Position numbers and translations under genes: made by a program. This document shows positions 1-11,058 of a stretch of DNA of 64,000 nt, one piece after another. The stretch is from NCBI GenBank assembly GCA_033239125.1, contig BSWB01000004.1, positions 60,263,501 to 60,327,500 of the forward strand, in the 5' to 3' direction. Position 1 is the stretch's first letter; the number at the start of each line of letters is the position of its first letter. The DNA is from Fagopyrum homotropicum (Eukaryota > Streptophyta > Magnoliopsida > Caryophyllales > Polygonaceae). The notes below the pieces were generated by a model. That model had not been told where the DNA came from and made no database searches. It saw only the letters and a program-made list of their open reading frames with translations.

Positions 1-804
1 ATGAAAGATAAATCGTCAAAATTTGATGTTGATGGTGGGACCGATCACCAACATGCTAGGGAAATCGGACCGACTTTCCACAATAAATGGATCGACTTGT
101 AACAAAATGCATCGTCTTGGAAGATAAGGTCAAATGTTCGGAAATGTTTGGACCGATCGACTGACTAGTAGTGTAAGTTGGGCCGATTGTCGTCTTGTCT
201 CGAGTGATCTTTATTTCTTCACTCTTAGATCTCAATCAATTCAGTCTTGACCTCGACTTCCTTGATTGCAGGGAGACCTTAGTGTGTTGTAGACATTCTT
301 TCGACACTAACTTCATTTTTGTTCCTAGAAGGACTAAATTCTTGCAGTATTATGAATGCACGAATAGATCTTTAAAACACAAAACGGAAGGAAATCTACC
401 ATAATATGATGCAAGTCTACACTATATGCTCAAATGATGGATAAGAATGAAAAAGATGCTAAAATGGATGTTACCAAATACCCCATACCTGAACATTAAT
501 CCTTCTCAAGTAATATCCGAAGATACTTCTTTGTGAAGGACTCGTAGACCTTTCTCAACTAATAAGATAAAAATCTATAAAACCAAAGTCATCATCACAC
601 ATATCATAATAATATGGAGAAGTCAAGGTACATAAGTTTCATGACCTCTTAAGGGAATGTATATAACTCTGCAGATGTGTATAAGCATATATAATGACAC
701 TCGAACTTAAAAGAAATCCAATGATTAAAACCCATACCCATTGATGGACTTGGACAGCGTATGTCTTCTGTTGAGTATCACACGATCCTTAAGTATCGTC
801 TTAT
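1..804. repeat. Direct repeat, copy 1 (cut by window edge)
   Basis: This block matches 2560-3359 almost base for base with scattered substitutions and small indels. Homology begins at the first base of the window, so the repeat probably continues to the left. It ends near 804, just after the shared stretch ATCCTTAAGTATCG. Short open stretches inside both copies start with non-ATG codons and show no domain I know. The pair could be LTRs of an element with a 1.75 kb interior, but no primer-binding site follows copy 1 and the left end is missing. A segmental duplication is equally possible. Confidence 0.75.
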
Positions 805-2559
805 TGTTGTCATAGTCAACAATATTCTCTTGTGCGTTTCTTCTACCAACAATTCTTCACAACCTTCCTCTTGGGCATGGCTTCAGTCGATCCTCAACAT
901 CCTTCTCTAAAGAACTTCTCTAACGTACTCGATAGCCATTGACATTCGATTTGAAGGCCTTGAAGTTGTTATCAACACAAAATAACCAAAAAAAATCCCT
1001 CACAACTCTCTCCCACCACATTCTCCCCTACTTATTTATCATTGTTGTCGGCCCAAATGACTGATAAAGCAAGAAGGAAATTTATTTTGTGGGATGCTTT
1101 TTTTTTCCATTTCATTTAGATTTTTCCAAAAGTTTTACTATTGGGAAGACTTTTGTCCAACAAAAATTCTAAAATATTTTTTTTTTCACTTTTCAATGCT
1201 AAAAATAAACCCATTAGAATATTCCTCATTGACAAATCTAGCCATGCTCATTGACAAATGTATTGGACGTTTAATGTGAGTATTCTCAACATCGCACTGG
1301 TTCACATAATTTCACAAAACTTCTTTCAAACAATTTCAAAGGATACGTAGTACCCTAATCTTTTCACTTTCCTACCAAAAGAGTAGGTTCCGATCATAAA
1401 GCAATGCCTCATCTTAAGGATTATTTGTACTTTCACTAGCTATTAATGATAAGGGATGAAACATGAGCTACTTCCCTCCAATCGAATATGGATTCGATTG
1501 TAGTAATGGGTGATAATCAAACACGCGAAAACCAGGTAATGATTTGAATGATTAATCGTAAAATTAATAAACAAACACACCAAAACAAAAAGATAGAATG
1601 TGAGGGATTGACCGACATAAAGGGTGAAGTTGGGTCGATCAAGACAAAAAATATGTGACTCGTATAGAATAATAATAAAAATCATGTAAGGCAAGAAAAA
1701 ACACATAAGTCAGTTGTTCGAGTGTACTAGTCGATTTTTTTTTGGTAGAAAGTGTGCTAGTCGATTGAGATGTAAGTTAATCGAGAATTATTAGCAATAA
1801 AGGAGATAAAATACGGTTTGTATCGAATGATCCAATATTAGGGAATCAAAAATTAAAAAAAAAATAATTCAATGATAATAAAATCACTCTAGAATCCAAA
1901 TCACAACAACAATGTATTTTAAATCTCAACTGATAACAACAATATCCATAAATGATATGTATCATGCTATGACAAAAACAACCCCGTGTAGTTCTCGCAT
2001 TTTGCGGAATATTAAAAGTATAAATCATGTAGATCTCACATCTTGCAATTAACACTTTGAAGCACAAATAGGTTAAAAGTGTGTATATGTGTGTGTGCGC
2101 GCTGTGTTTGTGTGTATATATGTATATAACTGTCGGATTTTGCATAAAAAAAACTTTAAACTACCATAAAACATGAATTAATGCATATAGTATAGGGATA
2201 CAAACTTTTATCAACATCATAGACTATTCATGCAAAGTCATGCTCTTTAGACCCTAGAAAAAAATTTTCTAACAAGACATGAACTTACAAATTTTAACTT
2301 TTATTATCGAATGAACAGTGATCGATCAACCAATTGGTAAGGCACAAGTCGGTCGACTAATATAGTGCCAAAGGCGAAATTATCGAATTAAAATTAAGAA
2401 AGGAACTGATGACTAAAAGTCCTTATTTATAAGGACGATATATACCTAATCCTCTTAGGTTTTGAGGCTAATCCTACAAAAATCTATCTATAAGGAATAA
2501 AATAATAAAAAGTTAAATCAGATCTTCCAATTAACATTATCTCTTATGGAGGAAGGGAA
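805..2559. other. Spacer between the direct repeats, no gene recognised
   Basis: This AT-rich stretch lies between the two copies of the 0.8 kb repeat. Frames on both strands are short and have low-complexity composition. A small TG/TA microsatellite tract lies around 2078-2130. I see no retrotransposon protein, tRNA or other RNA gene, and no primer-binding site next to copy 1. Confidence 0.5.
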
Positions 2560-3359
2560 ATGAAATAAATCGTCAAAATTTGATGCTGATGGTGGGACCG
2601 ATCGCCGACATGCTAGGGAAATCAGACCGACTTTCAACAATAAATGGATCGACTCGTAGCAAAATGCATCGTCTTGGAAGATAAGGTCAAATGTTCAAAT
2701 GTTTGGACCGATCGGCTGACAAGTAGTGTAAGTCGGGCCGATTGTCGTCTTGTCTCGAGTGATCTTTATTTCTTCACTCTTGGATCTCAATCAATTCAGT
2801 CTTGACCTCGACTTCCTTGATTGCAGGGAGACCTTAGTGTGTTGTAGACATTCTTTCGGCACTAACTTCATTTTTGCTCCTAGAAGGACTAAATTCTTGC
2901 AGTATGATGAATGCACGAGTAGATCTTCAAAACACAAAACGGAAGGAAATCTGCCATAATATGATGCAAGTCTACACTATATGCTCAAAGTATGGATAAG
3001 AATGAAAAATATGCTAAAATGGATGTTATCAAATACCTCATACTTGAACATTAATCCTTCTCAAGTAATATCCGAAGATACTTCTTTGTGAAGGACTCGT
3101 ATACCTTTCTCAACTAATAAGATAAAAATCTATAAAACCAAAGTCATCATCACACATATCATAGTAATATGGACAAGTCAAAGTACATAAGTTTCATGAC
3201 CTCTTAAGGGAATGTATATAACTTTGCAGATGTGTATAAGCATATATAATGACACTCGAACTTAAAAGAAATTCAATGATTAAAACCCATACCCATTGAT
3301 GGACTTGGACAGCGTATGTCTTCTGTTGAGTATCACACGATCCTTAAGTATCGCCTTAT
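2560..3359. repeat. Direct repeat, copy 2
   Basis: This is the second, full-length visible copy of the repeat at 1-804. It starts near ATGAAATAAATCG and stays collinear to the shared end ATCCTTAAGTATCG, after which the two copies diverge abruptly. A coding relic begins immediately after copy 2, while unrelated sequence follows copy 1. That gives a sharp right border at 804 and 3359. Confidence 0.75.
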
Positions 3360-4022
3360 GATTCCTTTGTTCTCGGTTGATGCGATTTGTCCTATTCCCA
3401 ATTGTTAAAGGGTTTTGGATGCTTTTGGAGAGAACGCGGTTCAATGTAAAAAGCTCTCTGGCTTCAAATATAGTCATGATCAGGTTCGTGATGTTTTGTG
3501 TGACGTGTTTAGAAGAGCTGATGTTTCGGCTAAGAAGGAACCGCATGCGACCTTCTTGACTGGTCCGCGTTAAGGAAAGTCTATGTTGAGGCCGGGGGAT
3601 GTGTTAGTGTTTGGATGGGTGGGTGATAAACATGATTGTATTGATTTGGCGGGGTCTCTCCTCTGGTTTGTTTGGGTATCAGGCCTTTTGTGGTGGGTAA
3701 GGCGGCCCTTACCACGACCTCTATGAAGGTGGCTAAGCATGAAAGAGCTTGCATCGAAAACCAACATGTGTTTCTTTCGTTTGCTTTTGACACGTTTGGT
3801 TTTCTTGTACTAGATGCCGTTAAGATTCTCATGAGGACGCACCGAGTCTTGCATGGTAATGTTGTGTCGTCTAAGTCTTCATACGTAGATTTTAGAAGGA
3901 TTGGGTTTTCTATTCAAAAAGGGGTTGATGACACAACTTGTTGTCTGCCTACCTTCTACTTCGATGTAAATATTATTCTTTCACTCATCAATTCAATAAA
4001 TCAGGTGTGGAAATCGTCGTGA
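3360..4022 (+). pseudogene. Broken retroelement-like coding fragment
   Basis: Translation from 3360 gives a recognisable protein trace with two in-frame stops (near 3406 and 3574) and a frameshift near 3675. It then continues in the frame of 3672-4022. Readable pieces include a Cys-rich knuckle (CPIPNC), FKYSHDQVRDVLCDVF, LRPGDVLVFGWVGDKH and, after the shift, KHERACIENQHVF and FAFDTFGF. From memory this matches the C-terminal part of a large repeated plant family usually annotated as reverse transcriptase-like; the exact family name is uncertain. The upstream part is missing, so this is a dead fragment. It directly follows the direct-repeat copy at 2560-3359. Confidence 0.55.
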
Positions 4023-4194
4023 AAAACATACATTATCATTTATGACATGTCTAGTTAAATTTCAAGGTTCTCTTAAGCGAGATCTCAACAAAAAGTCGTT
4101 GTAGATAGACTCGTATCTCTTGATAATGATCAACTTTTATATGTTCACCTTTCTATTTCACTTATCTTTATATCTCTCTTTCATGAATAATTTA

Positions 4195-6708
4195 GGAGTC
4201 GTTTGGTGTCGATATCCTGAATAGAGGTATCAAATATGGGTATGAAGATATGAGTATCAAATTGATATCTGATATCCCTGTTTGGTGATGGAAGAAAACA
4301 TTGAAATTGAAAGCAAAAGCGAGACAGAGAAGGAAACGAGACAAATAAGCAAAAATCGAAATGCAAGCATTTTTGGGGTTGATAATGTTCATACAAGAAA
4401 ACGAGACACAGAAGGAAACACGCTTGTAAGGGGTTGCATAGAAAAAAATTGAAAGCAAAAGCGGTGAAGAAACGCCCAAATTTGTTCAACCATAAATTTC
4501 AATTCAACCCCAAATTTCAATTCAGTCCCAAATTTGTTCATCCCCAAATGTCGAGAGTAGCAACATGCTCGGCGGTGGGGTTCGGGTTGACGGCGGTAGA
4601 AGGAAGAAGGGGAGGAATGTCGACAGAGAAGAAATGTCGAGAGAAGGAAGTCGATACCTCCAAAAATCTAGGTATATCAAAACGAGGGTCATTCAGATAT
4701 TAGGGTATCATTTTGATACCTATATCTTGAAATACCAAACATTGGATATGGGCATGGGTGATTTAATCAAGGTATCGATAGCAAACAACTCTTTTTTTTT
4801 AAAAAAAAATGGAAAGTAGTTCGAAACATTAGACGGGAAGTCGCCTAGTGAATCGAAAGGCCGAAAAAGATCGGCAGACGGACTAACCGTCAAGGATGAC
4901 CACGACAAAGTAAAGAAGAAACACACAAAAATACAACATAAGACCCGAAAGCTGGAAAATCTTCGGGGGGAGCAGAATGACCCAATCAACAGGGAGCGAC
5001 GAGCAACATCGTTCATCTTCGAAGGAAGTACACAGGTATGAAGTCTGGGGAACAATTGTGGACACCTCAGATTTGGGCCGTAGTAGAGCCGTCAGGAGTC
5101 GATCACAAATTCAGGCTCCCTTCTCGACAAACGCTCGAACCGCAACCAAATGAAAGCATCAAAACTGAGAAGATGATGCAGCAGAACACGGGTATGATGA
5201 AATAAAAATGTGTATAACTTTGATGGGTAAAGAAAAAAGATTTACAATTGAAAAGTTGTTAAAAAGAGTTGGTAAAAAATTGTTAAACACACATGGAGCC
5301 GTTGAGCTGAGATCGGTGCCGTTAAGCCGTGAGAATATTGCCCTTAAGTCAAGGAAATAACTCCTCTTTGTTCGGAATTGATATTAAAGTTAATTTTTAA
5401 ATTTCTTACATAATTTGTATTGGGAAAATATAATTCTTACCATTCAAGGTACGAGGGTCAAAGAAAAACACTCCAATTATTTTTTATTAATACACAAGAG
5501 TGGTGGATTAAGAACCGTTTGAACAAAAGAGGGTCAAAAAATGGATTCAATAACTGAAATAAGCTTTTTGCTGATCGGTGTAGTTAAGAGTTAAACTAGT
5601 AACTCTCAAAAAAGCACCTGTTGTTCATCAAGTAAGGTTTTTCCACCTTCAGAGCTCGATTATCCAAAAGTTCTCATAACTGCTTAAATGTTTTAGATTT
5701 GTCAACGAAGAGAAAAGAGAGCTTAGAACCTCTAACAGGAAGCCCCACATTCAAATTAATTTTTAAGTGTATGCTTGTAGCAAATGAGTCAGTTGTCGTA
5801 AACAGGAAGTCGTTAAGCGGTTGTCCGAGAACCACAAGAATGAGGCTTGTAGGCCAGTTTGTAGGGATAAGTTGTTAACAAAACTCCTTAGTCACCGTTC
5901 GAATCCGCTTTTGACGGCCCCAGCAGGAAAGGAAACCAAAAGAGTCAAAACCAGCGAGATTGAAATGAAAAAAGGTCAGGAGGGGATGACGCCGGAAAAG
6001 CATATTCCCGACGGGAAAGGTGCTGAAACACAAAACGCGGGGTTCGACTAGAATTTTTGGCCGGAAAAGAAACAAAAAGGCCGGATCTTGAGATTGGTTA
6101 AGAAAATCGGGGTTGCCGAAGTCAAGAACTCGATTTAATCAAGGAAAAAGGCAAAGAACTGTTGAATTCAACAAGAGGCGGAAATGGAAACCCATCGACA
6201 ACGAAAGACGAGGGCGGAGATGCGAAACAAACTTCCCGGTAGGTGTCGAACCGGTACCAAGCTCGCCCAAAAAGAAGATCGGGACCAAGAGGAGGAGGTT
6301 GACGACGACCACGGTGGCGATTTCGGGCCACCAATACAAATCAAAGTCGTTGATACTTCCGACGAGTAAGAAGGAAGGTACTCCGATCGAGAGGCTGGCC
6401 ATAACCAGCCGGAGCGAATTCGTTGGTCGGGCTTGGTGAGCTAGAGGATTTTGTCGGTGAGGGCTGGGTCAAGCCCGTAAAGCTTTGTTTCCGCTTGTGG
6501 CGGCTAGGGTTTAGGAAACAAGCTCAAGTGATTGAGAAACCCTTTTAGGTTTTTGAGCAGTAGATAGAGAGTTTCCCCTCTGCGTTCCTAGGGCACGTCC
6601 CGATATGGACTTGTAAAAATATATATTTTGTTTGTGATGAAGTGAGTACCAGTTTGAGAGGTGTTGTATTCAAGCCCAGACATTTTATGCCTGATAGCAA
6701 ACAACTCA
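4195..6708. mobile_element. Tourist-like MITE, split by a retroposon
   Basis: The left end GGAGTCGTTTGGTGTCGATA is preceded by TTA (4192-4194). The right end, ATCGATAGCAAACAACTCA in the uninterrupted form, is followed by TTA (6709-6711). Reverse-complemented, the right end pairs with the left over about 22 bases with five mismatches. A TTA duplication and a GTTTGG-type terminus fit PIF/Harbinger (Tourist) MITEs. Without the inserted segment 4792-6707 the element is about 0.6 kb. Its interior has no transposase. The right terminus exists twice (4777-4791 and 6693-6707) because it served as the target of the later insertion. Confidence 0.65.
4792..6692 (-). mobile_element. Minus-strand retroposon with 15 bp target duplication
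   Basis: The segment is bounded by perfect copies of GATAGCAAACAACTC at 4777-4791 and 6693-6707. Next to the left copy lies T9 on the plus strand, which is an A9 tail on the minus strand. A long variable TSD plus oligo-A is the signature of target-primed reverse transcription, so this is a LINE-derived, SINE-like or processed-RNA insert of 1.9 kb. The minus-strand 5' side carries a plant 5'-UTR-like AAACCCTAGCCGCCAC. I could not identify a protein. Lysine/arginine-rich open stretches also occur on the plus strand at 4818-5041, 5790-6051 and 6113-6439. Confidence 0.6.
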
Positions 6709-7217
6709 TTAACAAACTAAATAAACTACTTCAACTCTACAAAGGAAAAATGTTTCTAAAAGAGTTTTTGCTCTTGATGCACTTCATATTTTAACTTTTT
6801 GTCTTGGTATACACAAATTTGTAAGTTTTCTCTTGGTACCCTCATGGTTTGATTTGTTTCCTCCTTATACCCTTTCTTAGTATATTTCATTATAAATTCA
6901 ATTATAAAATAAAAATATAGAAAAATAAATTGAAACTAATTATAACCATATTAAATATTAATTTTATAAATACTAAGTAATGTATAGATGTTTTTTTTTA
7001 TCTATTTTTGAATGAAAATAAAAATATATATAATTAAATTTAAAACTAATTCGAAAATATTTTTTTTACTATATTTTTATTTTAAATAAGGATACTAAAA
7101 TTTTAAATATACTTAAATAAAATTTAAAACATAGGAAAATACTTCATACCATTACTTAGTATTTTACAAAATTGATAAATTTAAATTTAATGTGATCATG
7201 ATAAATTTTAGAACTAA
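6709..7217. other. AT-rich spacer, nothing recognised
   Basis: The stretch between the MITE and the Helitron end is very AT-rich, with many TTTAAAT and AAAATA runs and stops in all frames. No gene, RNA or clear repeat border is visible. Confidence 0.6.
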
Positions 7218-9580
7218 CTAGTTTAGGACCCGTGCCTTGCACGAGTATTTGAAAAATATATTAATTTTGAATACATTGGTAATATACTTCAATTTACATC
7301 GAATATTAATTACCATATAATTATTGAATGTATAATATAAAGACAATATTTAGGTGGTTGACCCATATCCAATTATATACTCAACGTCCATAATCGCCTG
7401 TAGTGATTCGGGGAGATTAAAACTAATTTGATTACTCTCTAGTCTTCTACCGATACGGTTTCTAAAATAAAAAAAATACCAATTTAATTTTCATAAAAAT
7501 AAAAATCGTCAATTTAGATTAAAAACTTTTATAATTTTCCATAAGCAAAATAGAATATACGGACTTTAAATATATAGATAGATTTATTTTTAACGGAGTT
7601 TGAAATTTAAAAATAAATAAAAGTCATTCAACATCGTTAGTATAATAGAAAGGATATTTGGCAAAAAGTACACGAAAGAGACACGAAACTTAGTTCATCA
7701 AACTAAAAATTATATTTCAACTTAGCCAAAAGGCCAATAAATGTATGATTTGTTTAATCTTCAATAAGTTATCAAACTATTAGTCTTACTTGATAACCAA
7801 GGTGGGATTGAAAATATTTAGCAATTTACAAAAATTAGGTCAACGACCCACAAAACAATAGGTCAACTACCTACAAAGTAGATATTAATTCGTTATGAAT
7901 AAAAATTATACTTCAACTTAGCCAAAATGACAATAAATGTATTATTTGTGTAATCTTCAAACCCTCTATTTATGTCAACGACCCACAAACATTAGGTCAA
8001 CGACCACAAAAATGAAATTAATCCGTTATACTTCAACCTAGCCAAAAGATCAATAAATGTATGATTTGTTTAATCTACAAACCCTCTATTTATACAAGTT
8101 ATCAAACTATCAACCTTACTTGATAATCGATGTGGGATTGAAAATATTTTTAGCAATTCACAAAAAATTAGGTCAACGACCAACAAAACAATAGGCCAAC
8201 GACCAACAAGTTATCAAATTATCAGCCTTACTTGATAATCGAGGTGGAATTGAAAATATTTAGCAAACCACAAAACATTAGGTCAAACTCTCTATTTATA
8301 CAAGAAATGTTTGATTTGTTTAATCTTCAAACCCTCTATTTATACAAGTTATCAAGTTATCAGGGATTAAAAATATTTAGCAACTCATAGCCAACGACCC
8401 ACAAAACAATAGGCCAATGACCCACGTAGCAGATATTAATCCGTTATGAATAAAAATTACATGAATAAAATTATACTTCAACTTAGCTAAAACCCAAAAA
8501 AAAAATGTATGATTTGTCTAATCTTCAAGCCCTCTATTTATACAAATTATTAAACTTTCAACTTTACTTGATAATCGATGTGGGAATGAAAATATTTAGC
8601 AACCCACAAAACATTAGGTCAACGAACCACAAAGCAGTAGGCAATTCGTTAGGAATAAAAATTATACTTCAACTTAACCAATTGACCAAGAAATTTTTTA
8701 TTTGTTTAATCTTTAAACCCTCTATTTATACAAGTTATCAAACTATCAACCTTACTTGATAATCGATGTGGTATTGAAAATATTTAGCAACCCACCAAAT
8801 ATTAGGTCAACGACCCACAAAGTAACTTAGTCAAGTGGCCAACTTTTTTTTTGATTTGTTTAATCTTTAAACCTCTATTTATACAAGTTATCAAACTATC
8901 AACCTTATTTGATAATCGACCACAAAATATTAGGTCAACGGCTCACAAAGTAGTAAGCAATTCACTATGAATAAAAGTTATACTTACGCTTAGCCAGAAG
9001 TCCAATAAATGTTTGATTTATTTAATCTTCAAACTCTCTATTTATACAACTCATCAAACTATCAGCCTTGTGAGATTGAAAATATTTAGTCACCATAAAA
9101 CATTAGGTCAACAACCCACAAAATAGTAGGCCAACCACCCACAAAACAGATATTAATCTGTTATAAATAAAAGTTATACTTTAACTTAGATAGAAGACCA
9201 AAAAATGTTTGATTTGTTTAATCTTCAAACCCACTATTTATACAAGTTATCAAACAATCCGCCTTACTTCATAATCGATGTGGAATAGCAAAATCCCTGA
9301 AAATATTTAACGTAAATAGATTGAGCTTATGATCTTTCAAAAATAAATTAAATAAATAAAAATCTTTCTAAAAAATTTTGTTAAAAAATTATTATTTTAA
9401 TTTTGTATGAGGATCTTCTTAACAAATATTGGTTGTCATTTGATTTGGTGGTTATAAAAAATTTATTTTATATTTATAAGTTTAATTGAGAAAGTTCGAT
9501 TTCAAAATACTCGCACCAAAAAGCGCCATGTCAGCATGTTAAGACTCTATTTTAGTAGTAATAATATATTGATGTATTGA
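7218..9580 (-). mobile_element. Probable non-autonomous Helitron
   Basis: Read on the minus strand, the left border is a Helitron-like 3' terminus: hairpin CTCGTGC-AAG-GCACGGG (7229-7245) followed by a short spacer and CTAG (7218-7221). The opposite border reads TCAATACATC at its 5' end (9580 on the plus strand). The flanking bases are A at 7217 and T at 9581, as expected for insertion between A and T without target duplication. No RepHel protein is present, so it would need a helper. The hairpin end is the stronger of the two borders; the 5' TC end is inferred from position. Confidence 0.55.
7690..9290. repeat. Degenerate ~185 bp tandem repeats inside the Helitron
   Basis: About nine imperfect units recur. 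Each contains an ATGATTTGTTTAATCTTC-type block, then CCCTCTATTTATACAAG, TTACTTGATAATCGATG, GAAAATATTTAGCAA and ATTAGGTCAACGACCCACAA. Unit starts lie near 7744, 7935, 8057, 8307, 8510, 8696, 8851, 9013 and 9207, so spacing varies from about 125 to 250 bp. Some units lack middle blocks. Indels between units are common, indicating an old array. Internal satellite-like arrays are known from plant Helitrons. Confidence 0.7.
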
Positions 9581-9607
9581 TTGATTAGGTATCCTTAGTT
9601 AAAATAA

Positions 9608-10718
9608 GGGAAATTCCGGTTGGTGCCCCTGTGGTATGGGGTATTCCGGATTTTACCCACGACTTTTTCAAAGTTTGGTTGTTGTCTCTCAATTTTTACA
9701 CAATTCCAGAATTTGCCCATTGATTCAGAAATTGTTAACTTTAATGTGTTCTACTGAAAAATAAGAAGAAACTGAAAATAAATGAAAAATGAAACATCTC
9801 TCTACGCTCAAGGACTCGCTCAACTCTTTCTCTCTCTCATGAAATCTCTCTCCCCACTCTTCTCCTCTCTCGAACGACAGTTCCCACTCTCTCCTCTCTT
9901 CTCCTCTCTCGAGTGACAGTACCCACTCTCTCCGCTCTTCTCCATCGGTTTGCCCTTCCTCTCTCTTTTCTCCTCTCTCGAACAACAATACTCTCTCTGC
10001 TGAAATTTGATATTGTGTACATTGAATTAGACTAATTTGTGTTTAGTGATTTTGTTCTAGTTGATTGAGTTTAGGTCCTAATTTTTATATAGGCTAGTGA
10101 TGTGCGTAAGTGAGTGAGTTTAAGTTCAGAGTTAGTTGGTGATTAGGTTTTTATTGATTGAGTTTTGGTTCAAAGTTAGGTGCGGAAGTGTTTAGTTGAT
10201 TGAGTTTGGATACTAATTTCTGTTTAGTTGATGATTTTAGTCAAGTTTAGTTTTTGAGTTTAGGTTTAGAATTAGGAGTGAAAGTGCTTAATTGATCGAG
10301 TTTAGGTTCTAATTTCTATTTAGTTGAAGATTAATTTCAGTCAAGTTTTAGCTTCTGATTAGTGATTTCATTGGAGTCAAATTTGTTGTATGATTTTACT
10401 CAAATCTGTTTTCTGATTTTAGTCAAATTTGTTCTCTGATTTTAAACAAGTTCAGTTTTGAAATTAATAAAGTTTGTTTTTCTGATTTTTTGTACAAATT
10501 TGTTTTCTGATTCCAGCTGAGTGGGGAGAGAGGTTTCATTTTTAATTCTTTTCAATTTCTTTATATTTTTTAGTAAAACAAGTCAAAGTTAACAGTTTTT
10601 TAACAGATGGGTAAATTTCGGAATTGGATAAAAACTGAGGGGCACTAACCGAACTTTGAAAAAGTGATGGGCAAAATCCGGAATATCCCATACCACAGGG
10701 TACCAACCGGAATTTGCC
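9608..10718. mobile_element. Non-autonomous Mutator-like element with long TIRs
   Basis: The element begins GGGAAATTCCGGTTGG and ends CCAACCGGAATTTGCC. The two ends are inverted copies for roughly 190 bp, down to the ATGAAACATCTCTC / GAGAGAGGTTTCAT blocks. A perfect 9 bp duplication TTAAAATAA flanks it at 9599-9607 and 10719-10727. TIRs over 100 bp with a 9 bp TSD are diagnostic of Mutator-like elements. The interior holds a CT-rich block (about 9815-9985) and a set of GATTGAGTTTAGGTTC repeats (about 10060-10330). No transposase is encoded. It lies about 340 bp upstream of the start codon of the next gene. Confidence 0.85.
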
Positions 10719-10727
10719 TTAAAATAA

Positions 10728-11058
10728 AAATGTAGTAAATTTTTTTTATTATTGTTGAACTAGTATTAATTTTATATTTTATTTTAATTCAATAATAAAT
10801 AGGAAATTTTTTTTTTATATTTTAATTCAAACATAAAAAAGCTTTAAATTTACTTTCCTAGATTTTTAATTAAAAAATATATTAAAAACTCTTTTATTAA
10901 AAAAATAACTAATTTAAAATTTAGTAAGTCATAATTAAGTTTAAATTTATTTTATATAATATATTAAAAATGGGTACAAGGAAATTTAAAAACTACTGGA
11001 AAACTCGTTGGAGTTGAAATGTTAGAGGTGTAATTGACTGATGAAGTGAGGTTCAACG
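10728..11058 (+). promoter_or_regulatory. AT-rich upstream region of the C7orf25-like gene
   Basis: These 330 bases separate the Mutator-like element from the start codon at 11059. They are poly-A/T rich with several TATA-like strings (for example TTTATATAATATATT near 10950-10965), so no single TATA box can be chosen. The composition becomes mixed from about 10975, which would suit a transcribed leader. Confidence 0.3.

Noticed and set aside
3280..3546. Minus-strand 88-aa frame across the repeat border
   Set aside because: It spans the border between repeat copy 2 and the plus-strand relic, starts in unrelated sequence and has no family resemblance.
4818..6439. Organellar DNA insertion in the 1.9 kb insert
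   Set aside because: No chloroplast or mitochondrial gene, tRNA or rRNA is recognisable, and the TSD plus oligo-A favour retroposition.
7690..9290. Centromeric-type satellite
   Set aside because: Units are too divergent, variable in length and confined within the Helitron borders.
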